Assembly: GCA_945870225.1 (NCBI GenBank)
Contig: CAMBRF010000006.1
Coordinates: forward strand, 48,616-112,615
DNA from: PVC group bacterium
Lineage (GTDB): Bacteria > Verrucomicrobiota > Kiritimatiellia > CAIKKV01 > CAITUY01
Direction of reading: 5' to 3'
DNA: 64,000 nt
This document shows, piece after piece, positions 1 through 9,148 of this stretch (its first letter is position 1; every line of letters starts with the position of its first letter). The translations under genes and the position numbers were made by a program. The notes beneath the pieces were generated by a model. It was not told the DNA's origin. It saw only the letters and a list, made by a program, of their open reading frames with translations, and did not search any database.

Positions 1-267
1 GGTGGCCAGCGTGGCGTAGACCCGGCCTTTAAAGCCGTCGCGCACGAGTCTGGGCAGATACCCGCAGTGGTCGATGTGGGCATGGGTGAGCAATACGGCG
101 TCCAGCGAGGACGGGGGGACCGGGAAGGGATCCCAGTTGCGCGACTTGAGCTCGCGTTCCTGATAGAGGCCGCAGTCGATCAACAGGCGGGTTCCGTTGA
201 CCTCCAACAGGTAGCGGGAACCGGTGACGGTTTCCGCAGCGCCGAGAAACGTGAGTTCAATAGCCAT
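1..267 (-). CDS. MBL-fold RNA-processing exonuclease, N-terminal part
   Basis: Partial gene: only the first 89 residues are inside the window and the rest lies beyond its left edge. It starts at the ATG at 267, reads MAIELTFLGAAETVTGS, and reaches the metal-binding motif HAHIDHCG, the HxHxDH signature of metallo-beta-lactamase hydrolases. The GAAxxVTGS start followed by LLIDCGLYQ is typical of the beta-CASP (Ysh1/CPSF73-like) RNA nuclease subgroup rather than of glyoxalase II. The likely role is cytoplasmic RNA processing or decay. It is divergent from the PHP gene that follows. The beta-CASP domain itself cannot be seen here. Confidence 0.85.
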   Translation of the reverse strand, partial: MAIELTFLGAAETVTGSRYLLEVNGTRLLIDCGLYQERELKSRNWDPFPVPPSSLDAVLLTHAHIDHCGYLPRLVRDGFKGRVYATLAT

Positions 268-437
268 GTGAGGTCCTGTGAATAAAGGTTAAGTGCGTCA
301 GTGGAGGCAGAGTATGCAAAACTGCGAGGCACGGTTCAATGGTGAAAACGTTTCTTCCCTGACGACTTTAATGGGGGCGTGTGATACGATCGCGACCTTT
401 TCCCGCTGGCGGTATAATCGGAAGTGGAGACAGACGC

Positions 438-1280
438 GTGATCGACTTGCATACCCATTCAACATTTTCAGACGGCAGCCTGACGCCGGAGGCCCTGGTG
501 GATCTGGCGGCGCTGGTCGGTCTGAAGGCCATCGCCCTGACCGATCACGATGGCATGCGGGGGATCGCGCGTTTCATGGCCGCGTGCCGGACAGCGGGTG
601 TTCACGGGATCCCCGGCGTTGAAATCAGCGTCGACTGCAAATCCGGCACGCTGCATATGCTGGGTTATTTTTCGCCGGACCAGGAGCCCGGTCTCGAATC
701 CGCCCTGATGAGAATCCGGCAGGGACGGGAGGATCGCAATCAGGTCATTTTAGAGAAGCTGAACCATCAGGGGTTCAAGATCACCTGGCAGGACGTGCTG
801 GGGTGTGCAGGTGAGGATGTGGTCGGGCGCCCCCATTTTGCCCGCGCGCTGATCGAAAAGGGCTATTTTAAGAAAAAAGACGATGTCTTTGACCGGCTCC
901 TGGGCAAGGGGAAGCCCGCGTATGTGGACCGCTTCCGCCTGAATGCCGAAGAGAGCATCGCCATGATCCGCAGTGCGGGGGGTGTGGCGGTTCTCGCGCA
1001 TCCGCTCACCGTGGGGTTGCACCGGAAGGGAATGCGGGTTCTGCTGACGGACCTGGTGGCCAAGGGGCTGCAAGGCATCGAGGCCTACTACCCGGAACAC
1101 GACGCCTCCCAGACCCGGAACTGGCTGACGCTGGCCACAGAGTTCAACCTGCTGGTCACGGGCGGATCGGATTTTCACGGGGCGATGAACCCTGACCTCC
1201 GACTGGGCTCAGGGTTTTGTAATCTTGCCGTTCCCGATGAGGTGGCGGATCGATTGTATGAGCGATTCGGAATCCATTGA
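438..1280 (+). CDS. PHP-domain phosphoesterase (RNase AM / nucleoside bisphosphate phosphatase type)
   Basis: A 280-residue PHP hydrolase. The metal-binding motifs are in order: HTHSTFSDG at residues 5-13, TDHDG near 37, GVEIS, GRPHFARAL, VLAHP and finally GSDFHG near the C-terminus. Family members dephosphorylate 3',5'-bisphosphonucleotides or trim short RNA 5' ends. The GTG at 438 was chosen because the PHP motif begins four residues later and a purine-rich GGAG lies upstream; an in-frame ATG at 381 would add 19 residues with no resemblance to the family. The 3' end overlaps the start of hemW by 23 bases, which suggests translational coupling. Confidence 0.85.
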   Translation: MIDLHTHSTFSDGSLTPEALVDLAALVGLKAIALTDHDGMRGIARFMAACRTAGVHGIPGVEISVDCKSGTLHMLGYFSPDQEPGLESALMRIRQGREDRNQVILEKLNHQGFKITWQDVLGCAGEDVVGRPHFARALIEKGYFKKKDDVFDRLLGKGKPAYVDRFRLNAEESIAMIRSAGGVAVLAHPLTVGLHRKGMRVLLTDLVAKGLQGIEAYYPEHDASQTRNWLTLATEFNLLVTGGSDFHGAMNPDLRLGSGFCNLAVPDEVADRLYERFGIH

Positions 1281-2403
1281 CGGGCTCTATATCCACGTGC
1301 CCTTCTGCGACGGGAAGTGCGCCTACTGCGCCTTCTACTCCGTGCCCTATACTGCCGGGGCGGCGGAAGACTGGCTGAGGGCGCTCGAGCGGGAGCGGAC
1401 CCTCACCCTGGGCGGACGTTCCGGCTTCGCCCCGCGGACCGTCTATTTCGGCGGCGGAACGCCCACACTGCTGTCCCGATCCCAGCTGGAACGGTTGCTG
1501 GACCTGACGGGCGTTGCGCAGGCGGAGGAGTGGACGGTGGAGGCGAACCCCGGGTCCGTAGATGCGGACCGGCTGCGCCTGCTGGCGTCGCGCGGGGTTA
1601 ACCGCATCAGCGTGGGGGTCCAGGCGCTGGATGATCGCACCCTGACGTTTCTGGGGCGGCGGCATACGGTGGCCGACACACACACCGCCGTCGCGGCGCT
1701 TCGAGCGGCGGGGTTCGTGAATTGGGGGCTGGACCTGATCGCCTGTGTGCCGGGGGTGAGCCGGCGGCAATGGGAGCAGACGCTCGCCGGGGCGCTGGCT
1801 CTCGAACCCTGCCATATTTCCGTCTATGCGCTGACCTCGGAAGAGGGTTCGGCCCTGGCCCGTCGTGTGGCGGACGGCAGAGTCCAATTGCTGGATGACG
1901 AGGAGCAGCTGGCCATGCTGGCCCTGGCTGAGGAAAAACTGGGTGCGGCGGGCTTGGTACGGTACGAGATTTCCAATTACGCGCGGCCCGGTCGCGAATG
2001 CCTTCATAATCTCTCCTGCTGGCAGGGCAAAAACTATGTCGGCTTGGGGTGCGCGGCGGCATCGCGCGTGGGGGGGCGGCGGTGGACGAATCGTTCCGAC
2101 TTGAAAGCCTATGTCGAGGCCTTGGATGCGGGGCGGCTCCCGCCCCGGGAGACGGAGGAACTGAGCCCCGCCACCGACGGTTTTGAAAGGCTGGTATTCG
2201 GGCTGCGCACGGCGGCGGGGGTTTCCCTGGAAGAGGTCCTGCGGGAGGCGCGGCTGGAGCATTCACCCGTTGTGGCGATCTGGAACCGGACGCTGGAGCG
2301 GCTACGAGGGGAGGGTTTGCTGGTCCGGGAAGACGGGCGGTGGAAGCTGACCCGCCGGGGATTTGAAGTGGCCGACCACGTGGCAGTTGAATTGGTCCTG
2401 TAG
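1258..2403 (+). CDS. hemW: HemW-like radical SAM protein (heme chaperone)
   Basis: A 381-residue radical SAM protein. Cys17, Cys21 and Cys24 form the CxxxCxxC [4Fe-4S] site (CDGKCAYC), followed by GGGTP, the conserved EANPG and a SVGVQ segment, and a HemN-type C-terminal domain. The residue after the third cysteine is not followed by the extra cysteine of true coproporphyrinogen dehydrogenase HemN, which favours HemW, a heme chaperone. The ATG at 1258 lies inside the end of the PHP gene. Annotators often call this family oxygen-independent coproporphyrinogen III oxidase; the HemW reading is better supported by the motif and by its length. Confidence 0.85.
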   Translation: MSDSESIDGLYIHVPFCDGKCAYCAFYSVPYTAGAAEDWLRALERERTLTLGGRSGFAPRTVYFGGGTPTLLSRSQLERLLDLTGVAQAEEWTVEANPGSVDADRLRLLASRGVNRISVGVQALDDRTLTFLGRRHTVADTHTAVAALRAAGFVNWGLDLIACVPGVSRRQWEQTLAGALALEPCHISVYALTSEEGSALARRVADGRVQLLDDEEQLAMLALAEEKLGAAGLVRYEISNYARPGRECLHNLSCWQGKNYVGLGCAAASRVGGRRWTNRSDLKAYVEALDAGRLPPRETEELSPATDGFERLVFGLRTAAGVSLEEVLREARLEHSPVVAIWNRTLERLRGEGLLVREDGRWKLTRRGFEVADHVAVELVL

Positions 2404-2430
2404 TTTTGATACTGATCCTAAGGTTCAATC

Positions 2431-3318
2431 ATGAAACAGCACGCCCAATGGGAAACCAGTCTCTTTGAATTGATCCGCCGCACGTCGGTGGATTTGCCTC
2501 CTGATGTCGAGCAGGGGTTGCGCCGAGCTCTGGCCGCGGAGAAGCGGGGCAGCCGGGGGCGCTGGGTGCTGGAGACCATTCTGGAGAATGTTCAGAAGGC
2601 CCGCGAGAACGATGCGCCCCTATGCCAGGATACGGGCAGTCTGGTTTTTCACTTCCACGTTCCGGCCGGTTTCGACACAAATGCCCTGTCCGCCGTGGCG
2701 CGGGTTGCGGTGGCGCGGGCGACGCGGCTGGGCTATCTGCGGCAGAATACGATCGACTCGGTATCGGGCGAAGCCTACGAGACCAATGTGGCCCACGGCG
2801 CGCCGCAGTTTTATTTTGAACAGTGTGCGCGCAGCACGGTGGATGTCCGCCTGATCATGAAGGGCGGGGGCTCGGAGAACGTGGGGCGCCAGTACAGCCT
2901 GCCTGACGGGCGATTGCAGGCGGGGCGTGATTTGGATGGTGTGCGCCGCTGTGTGCTGGATGCCATCGCCGAGGCGCGCGGAAACGGTTGTGCCCCGGGT
3001 ATTCTGGGCGTGTGCATCGGGGGCGATCGCGCCAGTGGTTATGAACACTCCAAAGCCCAGTTCCTCCGGCGGCTTGACGATAAATCGGAAGTGAAGGTTC
3101 TAGCCCGACTGGAGGACCGCATCCTTCGCGACTCCCGGTTGCTGGAGATCGGCCCGATGGGGCTGGGCGGCAGTGCGACCCTGATGGGCGTGAAAATCGG
3201 GGCGTTGAGCCGTCTGCCTGCCTCCTTTTTTGTAACGGTTTCCTACATGTGCTGGGCCTTGCGGCGGCGGGGCGCGCTGATCAGCGTGAACGGGGGGTTG
3301 AAACGATGGCTGTACTGA
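2431..3318 (+). CDS. Class I fumarate hydratase / tartrate dehydratase alpha subunit
   Basis: A 295-residue protein matching the iron-sulfur subunit of two-subunit class I hydro-lyases. The cluster-ligand segments PLCQDTG (near residue 68) and GVCIGG (near 193) are visible, together with the GGGSEN segment typical of the family. The enzyme interconverts fumarate and malate, or dehydrates tartrate; the sequence alone does not separate these. The next gene encodes the matching beta subunit and overlaps it by 13 bases, so the two form one coupled unit. In an anaerobe it would serve a reductive or partial citric-acid branch. Confidence 0.85.
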   Translation: MKQHAQWETSLFELIRRTSVDLPPDVEQGLRRALAAEKRGSRGRWVLETILENVQKARENDAPLCQDTGSLVFHFHVPAGFDTNALSAVARVAVARATRLGYLRQNTIDSVSGEAYETNVAHGAPQFYFEQCARSTVDVRLIMKGGGSENVGRQYSLPDGRLQAGRDLDGVRRCVLDAIAEARGNGCAPGILGVCIGGDRASGYEHSKAQFLRRLDDKSEVKVLARLEDRILRDSRLLEIGPMGLGGSATLMGVKIGALSRLPASFFVTVSYMCWALRRRGALISVNGGLKRWLY

Positions 3319-3911
3319 CCCCGCGTCGATTGAACTATCCATTCACCCCCGAGCAGGTGGGTGGCCTGCGGGCCGGCCAGTTCGTGTTGGTCAGCGGCGT
3401 GGTGTATACGGCGCGTGACCGGCTGCATAAATTTCTATTCGAGGGCGGCAAGAGCCCGGCCGATCTCAAGAATGGCGCACTGTATCACTGCGGCCCGGTG
3501 GTGGTGCGGAAGGATGGCCATTGGCAGGTCAGGGCGGCGGGACCGACCACCTCCCTGCGCGAGGAACCGTATCTGCCGCGCATTATCAAGGACCATGGCG
3601 TGCGGGTGGTTATCGGCAAGGGGTCGATGGGCAAGGTGACGGAAGAGGCCTGTGCCGCGGGAGGCTGCGTGTACCTGCATGCCGTCGGGGGGGCGGCGCA
3701 GGTGCTGGCCGATAAGGTGGTCGCGGTCCAGAACGTTTTTCTGGGCAAGGAGTTCGGGCTCACGGAGGCGATGTGGGTACTGGAACTCAAGGATTTCCCG
3801 GCCATTGTGGCCATCGACACGCACGGACGCAGTCTGTTGCGCCGGGTGCAGAACGGCTCACAGCGCGCCCTTCGCAAGCTGATGGATGCCCCTGAGCGTT
3901 TTGTTCCGTAA
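3306..3911 (+). CDS. Class I fumarate hydratase / tartrate dehydratase beta subunit
   Basis: A 201-residue protein matching the C-terminal (beta) domain of class I fumarases. It shows the expected GCYHCGP-like segment (LYHCGPVV), the GKGSMG loop and the conserved GGAAQVLADKV stretch. The ATG at 3306 was chosen because it gives the family start (LTPRRLNYPFT) and overlaps the alpha-subunit stop by only 13 bases; a start at 3249 would add 19 residues unlike the family. It partners the upstream alpha subunit in a heteromeric hydro-lyase in the cytoplasm. Confidence 0.85.
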   Translation: MAVLTPRRLNYPFTPEQVGGLRAGQFVLVSGVVYTARDRLHKFLFEGGKSPADLKNGALYHCGPVVVRKDGHWQVRAAGPTTSLREEPYLPRIIKDHGVRVVIGKGSMGKVTEEACAAGGCVYLHAVGGAAQVLADKVVAVQNVFLGKEFGLTEAMWVLELKDFPAIVAIDTHGRSLLRRVQNGSQRALRKLMDAPERFVP

Positions 3912-3942
3912 CCCGGCGGGGACCGGGAGTGAAGGACGCAGC

Positions 3943-4881
3943 ATGCGCATTATTTTCATGGGATCAGCCGGTTTCGCCTGCCCGTCGCTGGAGCGGGTCC
4001 TGCTTGACGGACGGGATGAAGTGGTGGCGGTGGTGACCCAGCCGGACCGGCCCAAGGGGCGAAACCTCGAGCGGTCCGCCTGTCCGGTCAAGCATTACCT
4101 GGGAGATCGGGCCATCCCGGTGCTTACGCCTGAGAAGGTGAATACGACTGAGAGCCTCGCCCTTCTGTCTGAACTCAAGCCGGACGTACTGGTGGTGGTG
4201 GCATACGGACAATTATTGAAGCCCGCCCTTCTGGCCATCCCGGCGAAAGGCTGTATCAATGTGCACGGCTCCCTCCTGCCGCAATACCGGGGCGCCGCCC
4301 CGATTCAATGGGCGGTGGCGCGCGGCGAGCGGGTCACGGGGGTGACGACCATGCATGTCAATGAGCGGCTGGATGCCGGCGATATGATTCTCAAACGCGA
4401 GGTGGCCATTGAGGAGGACGATACAGGCGGGACCCTGCACGACAAGCTGGCGAGCGCCGGCGCGGAGGTGTTGAGCGCCACCCTGGATCTGATCCGGGCT
4501 GGGAATGCGCCGCGTTGGCCGCAGGATGAGGCCCGGGCAACCCTCGCGCCCAAACTTAAGAAAATCGATGGCCGCATCGACTGGGGCTGGCCGGCGGCCA
4601 CGATCCACAACCGTGTGCGGGCCTTCAATCCGTGGCCGAGTTGTTTCTGCGAGGCGCCAGGTGAACCGGGCCGGTTCGTCAAGATTCTTAAAACCCGCGT
4701 TGAGCCCGGCTGCGGGAAACCGGGCATGGTGATAGACGTGACGGGTGAGGGTCCGTTGATTCAGGCGGGAGATGGATTGGCTCTGAGGTTGCGGGAGGTT
4801 CAGCCGGAAGGGCGCCGGCCCATGAGTGGGGCGGCCTTCCTCTGCGGCCACGCCTTGCAGATCGGCGATATTCTGGGCTGA
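3943..4881 (+). CDS. fmt: Methionyl-tRNA formyltransferase
   Basis: A 312-residue protein with the family's usual length. It starts MRIIFMGSAGFA, the nucleotide-like formyl-THF-binding fold. The catalytic signature follows: INVHGSLLPQYRGAAPIQWA near residues 104-123, containing the Asn-His pair and the SLLPxxRG motif, then the C-terminal domain with a KIDGRIDW segment. The enzyme formylates initiator Met-tRNA using 10-formyltetrahydrofolate. The ATG at 3943 starts exactly at the conserved N-terminus. It is the last of the housekeeping run on this strand. Confidence 0.92.
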   Translation: MRIIFMGSAGFACPSLERVLLDGRDEVVAVVTQPDRPKGRNLERSACPVKHYLGDRAIPVLTPEKVNTTESLALLSELKPDVLVVVAYGQLLKPALLAIPAKGCINVHGSLLPQYRGAAPIQWAVARGERVTGVTTMHVNERLDAGDMILKREVAIEEDDTGGTLHDKLASAGAEVLSATLDLIRAGNAPRWPQDEARATLAPKLKKIDGRIDWGWPAATIHNRVRAFNPWPSCFCEAPGEPGRFVKILKTRVEPGCGKPGMVIDVTGEGPLIQAGDGLALRLREVQPEGRRPMSGAAFLCGHALQIGDILG

Positions 4882-4945
4882 TTTCAGATTAGGACTCGAC
4901 AGGGGAAAGGGCGCGGCGCAATTATTACGTTAGCGTTAGATCAAG

Positions 4946-6451
4946 ATGCCAGGACTTTCGTTTATGATGACAGGATATCGATATGATTTTCCAAAGAGGG
5001 GACGGGCAGGGGCGATCCTTGCCGCCGTGATAGTTGTCGGCGTGGCGGTTCTCATGCCGATGACAGTCGTCGCGGAATCATTGGCTTTCATGCAGGTGTT
5101 GCTTGAAAGAAAAGATCACCGGGTGGTCATTGATGTTGTATTTGCGGCTCTTTGTCTGATGCTGGTTGTCGTCATGGTTGCCTTTGTCTATGGGCGGAGG
5201 CAGGCCCAATTGTATCGGCATCTTCTGGCGGCAAAACAGGATAAGCGCCGTATTCTGGATTCGCTCCGGGATAGCGAACAACAATACAAGACCCTGTTCA
5301 ACTGTGCGTCTGAGGCAATTTGGATTCTGGATATGGAGGCGGATCGTGAGGGCCGGATCCTTCTGGCTAATGCCGTCGCCGCCGAGATGCATGGCTACAC
5401 CGTTGACGAGTTGGAAGCGATGAAAATCACCGACCTCGATATTCCGGAGAGCGTGACCCAAGCCCCGGGTCGTTTTGATATCATCAAGAAGGGGAGTTCT
5501 ATTTCTGGTGAGACGCTGCACGTTCGCAAAGATGGCACGATTTTCCCAATAGAATTCAGTGCCGGGCCTATCAAATTTGGGGGGCGGTCATGCGTACTGG
5601 CCTTCTGTCGGGACATCTCGGAGCGCAGGCGGGTGGAAGAGGAACGGGATCAGATGAGGACCCAACTGCTGCAGGCGCAGAAGCTGGAGTCCATTGGCAC
5701 GCTCGCCAGCGGGGTGGCGCACGAAATTAACAATCCCATCATGGGGATCATGGGTTATGCCCAGATGATCGGCGACAATCTTGGCCCCGGTAACCTGGCC
5801 ACGGGATGGTCCGAGGAGATCGGGCGGGAAGCCGGACGAGTTGCCACAATCGTCAAAAATTTGCTCGCGTTCGCCAGGAAAGATGACATTCCGGTGAGCA
5901 GCCCGATCCGTCTGTGTGATATGCTGGATTCGACGGTGGTGCTGATTAAGACGCTGATGCGGCATGATCACATCGCTTTGGAAATGGATGTGCCCGAGGA
6001 TCTGCCGCCGGTCCGCTGTCAGAGTCAGCAGATCCAACAGGTCCTGATGAACCTGCTCACCAATGCCCGCGATGCCTTGAACGAGAAATATCCGGCATCT
6101 GATAAAAATAAGAAAATCAGCATTACGGCCAGGATGATAGGCGGGGCCATGGATCGGGAGGGAGGCGTTCCTCCGTTTTCTGGCCGCCTTGGACCGGAAT
6201 CCGAAAAGACATGGCTGAGAGTCAGTGTCAAGGACCATGGGGCGGGTATTCCGGATGCGTTACAAGCGCGGATCTTTGATCCGTTCTTCACAACGAAGTC
6301 GTGCAACAAGGGGACGGGCCTGGGGTTGTCCATCTCCCATGGTATCGTCAAGGACCATGGCGGGCAGTTGCGGGTGCAGAGCGAATTGGGGCAGTGGTCG
6401 ATGTTTATTATGGATTTGCCGGTTGCCGACGCGGACGAGGAGGGGTTATGA
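4946..6451 (+). CDS. PAS-containing sensor histidine kinase
   Basis: A 501-residue kinase. Two hydrophobic stretches (about residues 22-45 and 62-83) suggest an inner-membrane anchor. A PAS domain follows at roughly 110-230, ending with FCRDISERRRVEEE. The HisKA H-box LASGVAHEINNP near residue 253 carries the phospho-accepting His. The ATPase domain shows an N-box (NLLTNARDAL), a G1 motif (DHGAGIP) and a G2 motif (GTGLGLSIS). It is followed directly by a receiver-kinase hybrid and a sigma-54 activator, so the three are likely one signalling pathway. The exact start is unsure: ATGs at 4964 and 4967 are alternatives and no strong ribosome binding site is visible. No ligand can be named. Confidence 0.85.
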   Translation: MPGLSFMMTGYRYDFPKRGRAGAILAAVIVVGVAVLMPMTVVAESLAFMQVLLERKDHRVVIDVVFAALCLMLVVVMVAFVYGRRQAQLYRHLLAAKQDKRRILDSLRDSEQQYKTLFNCASEAIWILDMEADREGRILLANAVAAEMHGYTVDELEAMKITDLDIPESVTQAPGRFDIIKKGSSISGETLHVRKDGTIFPIEFSAGPIKFGGRSCVLAFCRDISERRRVEEERDQMRTQLLQAQKLESIGTLASGVAHEINNPIMGIMGYAQMIGDNLGPGNLATGWSEEIGREAGRVATIVKNLLAFARKDDIPVSSPIRLCDMLDSTVVLIKTLMRHDHIALEMDVPEDLPPVRCQSQQIQQVLMNLLTNARDALNEKYPASDKNKKISITARMIGGAMDREGGVPPFSGRLGPESEKTWLRVSVKDHGAGIPDALQARIFDPFFTTKSCNKGTGLGLSISHGIVKDHGGQLRVQSELGQWSMFIMDLPVADADEEGL

Positions 6452-7683
6452 AAAAGGCTGCTGAAGGCGATAAGCCGAAAGGTCTGCATCAAAAAGACGG
6501 CTTTGCCCGTGTTCTGGTCGTCGATGACGAAGCAAGCATCCGGATAACGTTCAGGGCGTTTCTGCTGAAGGAAGGATACGAGGTTGAGGTGGCGGAGGAT
6601 GCCACTCAGGCGTTGGCGCTTCTTTCAAAGGAAAAGTGGGATGTCGTGGTGACGGACATCATTCTCCCTGACATATCGGGATTGGAACTGTTGAAGGCGA
6701 TCCACGCGTCATCCCCGGGGGTGGAAGTGATCATGATGACGGGCGTTCCCTCCGTTGAGACGGCTTCCGAGGCTGTGCGCAATGGTGCCTCGGATTATCT
6801 CGTCAAGCCCGTGCTGAAGCAGGATATCATCCGGTGCGTGGCCACGGCCGCCCGGATCAAGGCTCTCGATGATGAAAGACGAAGCGAGCAGGCGGCCAAG
6901 GAACGCAGTCAAAAGGAACTGCAGGCGACGGTCAGTCGTCTGACCGAGGCCAATGACCAACTGCGGCTGGCGGCTGTATTTCGTGAGGAGATCGAACAGG
7001 TGGCGCGCCATGATCTCAAAGGCCCCCTGCATGTTATCCTTTCGGCGCCGGAGGTGATCAGGATGAAGGGGTCGGGATTGAGCGGGGACCAACTCGCCTG
7101 GCTGGAGAAGATCGAAAGCGCCGGTCAGCGGCTGTTTGATATGATCAATTTGTCCCTGGCACTTTATAAAATGGAACAGAAACTCTACACAATGCATCCG
7201 GAGGGGGTTGACCTTCTAAGTGTGGTGCGGGAACTCACCAATCATCATGCCGCGCTTCTGGGGGCAAAAGATCTCTCGGTTTCCCTGGTCATCGATGAAA
7301 GGGCCATCGCGGCGAACGATGCGTTTGTGATCCAAGGCGAGCGGTTGTTGTGTTACTCCATGCTGGGTAACCTCCTGAAGAATGCGTTGGAGGCTTCGCC
7401 CAACGGACAGGTTGTGACGATCCGGTTTGAAACGGGTGATCCGATGCGTATCCGTATTCGTAATCATGGATCGGTCCCGGAAAGTATCCGGGATCGTTTT
7501 TTTGATAAGTTCTCAACGGGTGGTAAGAAAAACGGCACAGGTCTGGGTACCTATTCGGCTAGAATGATCGCGAGACTGCATGGTGCGGAAATTACGTTGG
7601 ATACCTCGATCCCTGATGAGACGACGGTCACAGTTTGTTTTCCAAAGAGCTCTCCCGGAGAGCGCAAGGAGATGTGCTCATGA
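6448..7683 (+). CDS. Receiver-histidine kinase hybrid
   Basis: A 411-residue protein with the receiver domain first. VLVVDDE near residue 25 and VVTDIILPD, containing the phospho-acceptor Asp, are clear, with the conserved Lys in YLVKP. A coiled segment leads to an H-box-like RHDLKGPLH and an ATPase domain with NLLKNALEA and GTGLGTYSA. It starts at the ATG at 6448, overlapping the upstream kinase stop by four bases after a GGAGG-like site, and overlaps the next gene too. It may act as an intermediate that receives phosphate and signals onward. The receiver-first arrangement is less common than kinase-first hybrids. Confidence 0.82.
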   Translation: MKKAAEGDKPKGLHQKDGFARVLVVDDEASIRITFRAFLLKEGYEVEVAEDATQALALLSKEKWDVVVTDIILPDISGLELLKAIHASSPGVEVIMMTGVPSVETASEAVRNGASDYLVKPVLKQDIIRCVATAARIKALDDERRSEQAAKERSQKELQATVSRLTEANDQLRLAAVFREEIEQVARHDLKGPLHVILSAPEVIRMKGSGLSGDQLAWLEKIESAGQRLFDMINLSLALYKMEQKLYTMHPEGVDLLSVVRELTNHHAALLGAKDLSVSLVIDERAIAANDAFVIQGERLLCYSMLGNLLKNALEASPNGQVVTIRFETGDPMRIRIRNHGSVPESIRDRFFDKFSTGGKKNGTGLGTYSARMIARLHGAEITLDTSIPDETTVTVCFPKSSPGERKEMCS

Positions 7684-9110
7684 CGCCCAAAGACAAGCCA
7701 GCCGGTCCAGTTCTGACCGTATCCGTTATAGATGACGATGAGTCGTCCTGCGAATTGGTGCAGGCGTTCTTAAGTTCAATGGGTTGTGAAGTACAGAGTT
7801 TCACAGATGCCAGACAAGCGCTCGCCGCCTTTCGGGCCTCGCCGCCCGATCTCGTGATTACGGATATCCACATGCCGGGCGACCTCGATGGGTTGGGCCT
7901 TCTCAAGTTGATCAAGGAGGAACGGCCGCTGATCGAGGTCATCATGATCACCGGTGCCGCCGACAAGGATCTCGCCATCAAGGCCTTGCGGTTAGGGGCC
8001 TTTGATTTTCTGGAGAAGCCGTTCTCGCTGCCCGATCTGGTGACGACTGTGAAGCGGACGGTTCGCTACCGGACGATCCATCAGGAGGCGGAAGGGTTGG
8101 TGGATCGGCTGTCGATGATCACCAAGCAGGAGTTCTCGCGGTGGGGCATTGAAGCGTTTGTAGGCAAGTCGGATGCCATCCGGAAAATGCTGATCGATAT
8201 CCGCCTACTGCAAAAGGCGCCTAATACCTCCGTTCTGATCACAGGCGAGAGCGGTACCGGCAAGGAGTTGGTGGCGCGCGCGATTCATTTCGGGAGCAAT
8301 CGATCCACCCGGCCTTTTCTGGTGTTGAGTTGTGGCGCCGTCACAGCGGGAGTGGCCGACACCATGCTTTTCGGGCATAGGCAGGGTGCCTTTCCCGGGG
8401 CTGCAACAGACCGGAAAGGTCTTTTCGAGACAGCGGACAAGGGGACGGTCTTCCTGGATGAGGTGGGTGAGTTGCCGCTGGAACTTCAAGCCAAACTGTT
8501 GCGCGTTCTGGAAGACGGCATCGTTGTGCCGGTCGGCGGGGTCCAGGGTGTGAAGGTGAATGTACGCATTGTAGCGGCCACCAACTCCCCCATTCAGTCC
8601 AAGATAGACGCTGGGGCCTTCCGTTCGGATCTCTTTTATCGTCTGGCCGCATTTCCGTTCATTATTCCTCCACTTCGCGAACACGCCGAAGATATCCCGT
8701 TGCTAGCCAAGCACTTTGCGCTGAAACTCTCCGCTGAGATGGGCTTGCAATGTCCTGATATTACAGCCGATGCCCTTTCCGCCCTGAAAGAGTACCCATT
8801 TCCTGGTAATGTTCGTGAACTGAAGAATAAGGTTGAACGGGCCCTGATTGAATGCGCAGGGAAGTGTATCGCTTTGAAACACGTTCATTTCAAGGAATCG
8901 CTCCGTTTCCCCGGAACTCGAGCGGCGGGAGCCGTTTCCGACGAGATTCCCTCGAATTTGCATGAGGCAGAGCGCATTCTGGCGGCGCGGGTCATGGAAA
9001 AGACAAAAGGCAATGTCTCTGCCGCCGCGATTCAGATGGGGATCAGTCGGGCCAAGCTTTATCGGCTTATAAAGACCGATAAAGCCGACCATCGTCCTTC
9101 CCGGCGCTGA
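7680..9110 (+). CDS. NtrC-type sigma-54-dependent response regulator with GAFPGA variant
   Basis: A 476-residue activator. The receiver occupies about residues 10-125 (VIDDDE, the Asp in VITDIHMP, Lys in LEKPF). The AAA+ domain has Walker A GESGTGKE, Walker B VFLDEVGE, and an R-finger region. A Fis-type helix-turn-helix closes the protein (NVSAAAIQMGISRAKLYRLI). The ATG at 7680 overlaps the upstream stop by four bases. The sigma-54 contact loop, normally GAFTGA, reads GAFPGA here, encoded at 8385-8402. The preceding ESELFGHE consensus is also degenerate (ADTMLFGHR). This suggests altered or lost sigma-54 activation; it could still bind DNA. No obvious -24/-12 promoter was found in the neighbouring upstream regions. 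Confidence 0.85.
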   Translation: MTPKDKPAGPVLTVSVIDDDESSCELVQAFLSSMGCEVQSFTDARQALAAFRASPPDLVITDIHMPGDLDGLGLLKLIKEERPLIEVIMITGAADKDLAIKALRLGAFDFLEKPFSLPDLVTTVKRTVRYRTIHQEAEGLVDRLSMITKQEFSRWGIEAFVGKSDAIRKMLIDIRLLQKAPNTSVLITGESGTGKELVARAIHFGSNRSTRPFLVLSCGAVTAGVADTMLFGHRQGAFPGAATDRKGLFETADKGTVFLDEVGELPLELQAKLLRVLEDGIVVPVGGVQGVKVNVRIVAATNSPIQSKIDAGAFRSDLFYRLAAFPFIIPPLREHAEDIPLLAKHFALKLSAEMGLQCPDITADALSALKEYPFPGNVRELKNKVERALIECAGKCIALKHVHFKESLRFPGTRAAGAVSDEIPSNLHEAERILAARVMEKTKGNVSAAAIQMGISRAKLYRLIKTDKADHRPSRR

Positions 9111-9148
9111 TGTCGCCGTTATTGAAGCTCGCGTTCCTTCTTCGGCGG

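Noticed and set aside
468..656. Antisense open frames throughout the GC-rich housekeeping region
   Set aside because: They mirror strongly supported genes, lack motifs and ribosome binding sites, and arise from high GC at third positions.
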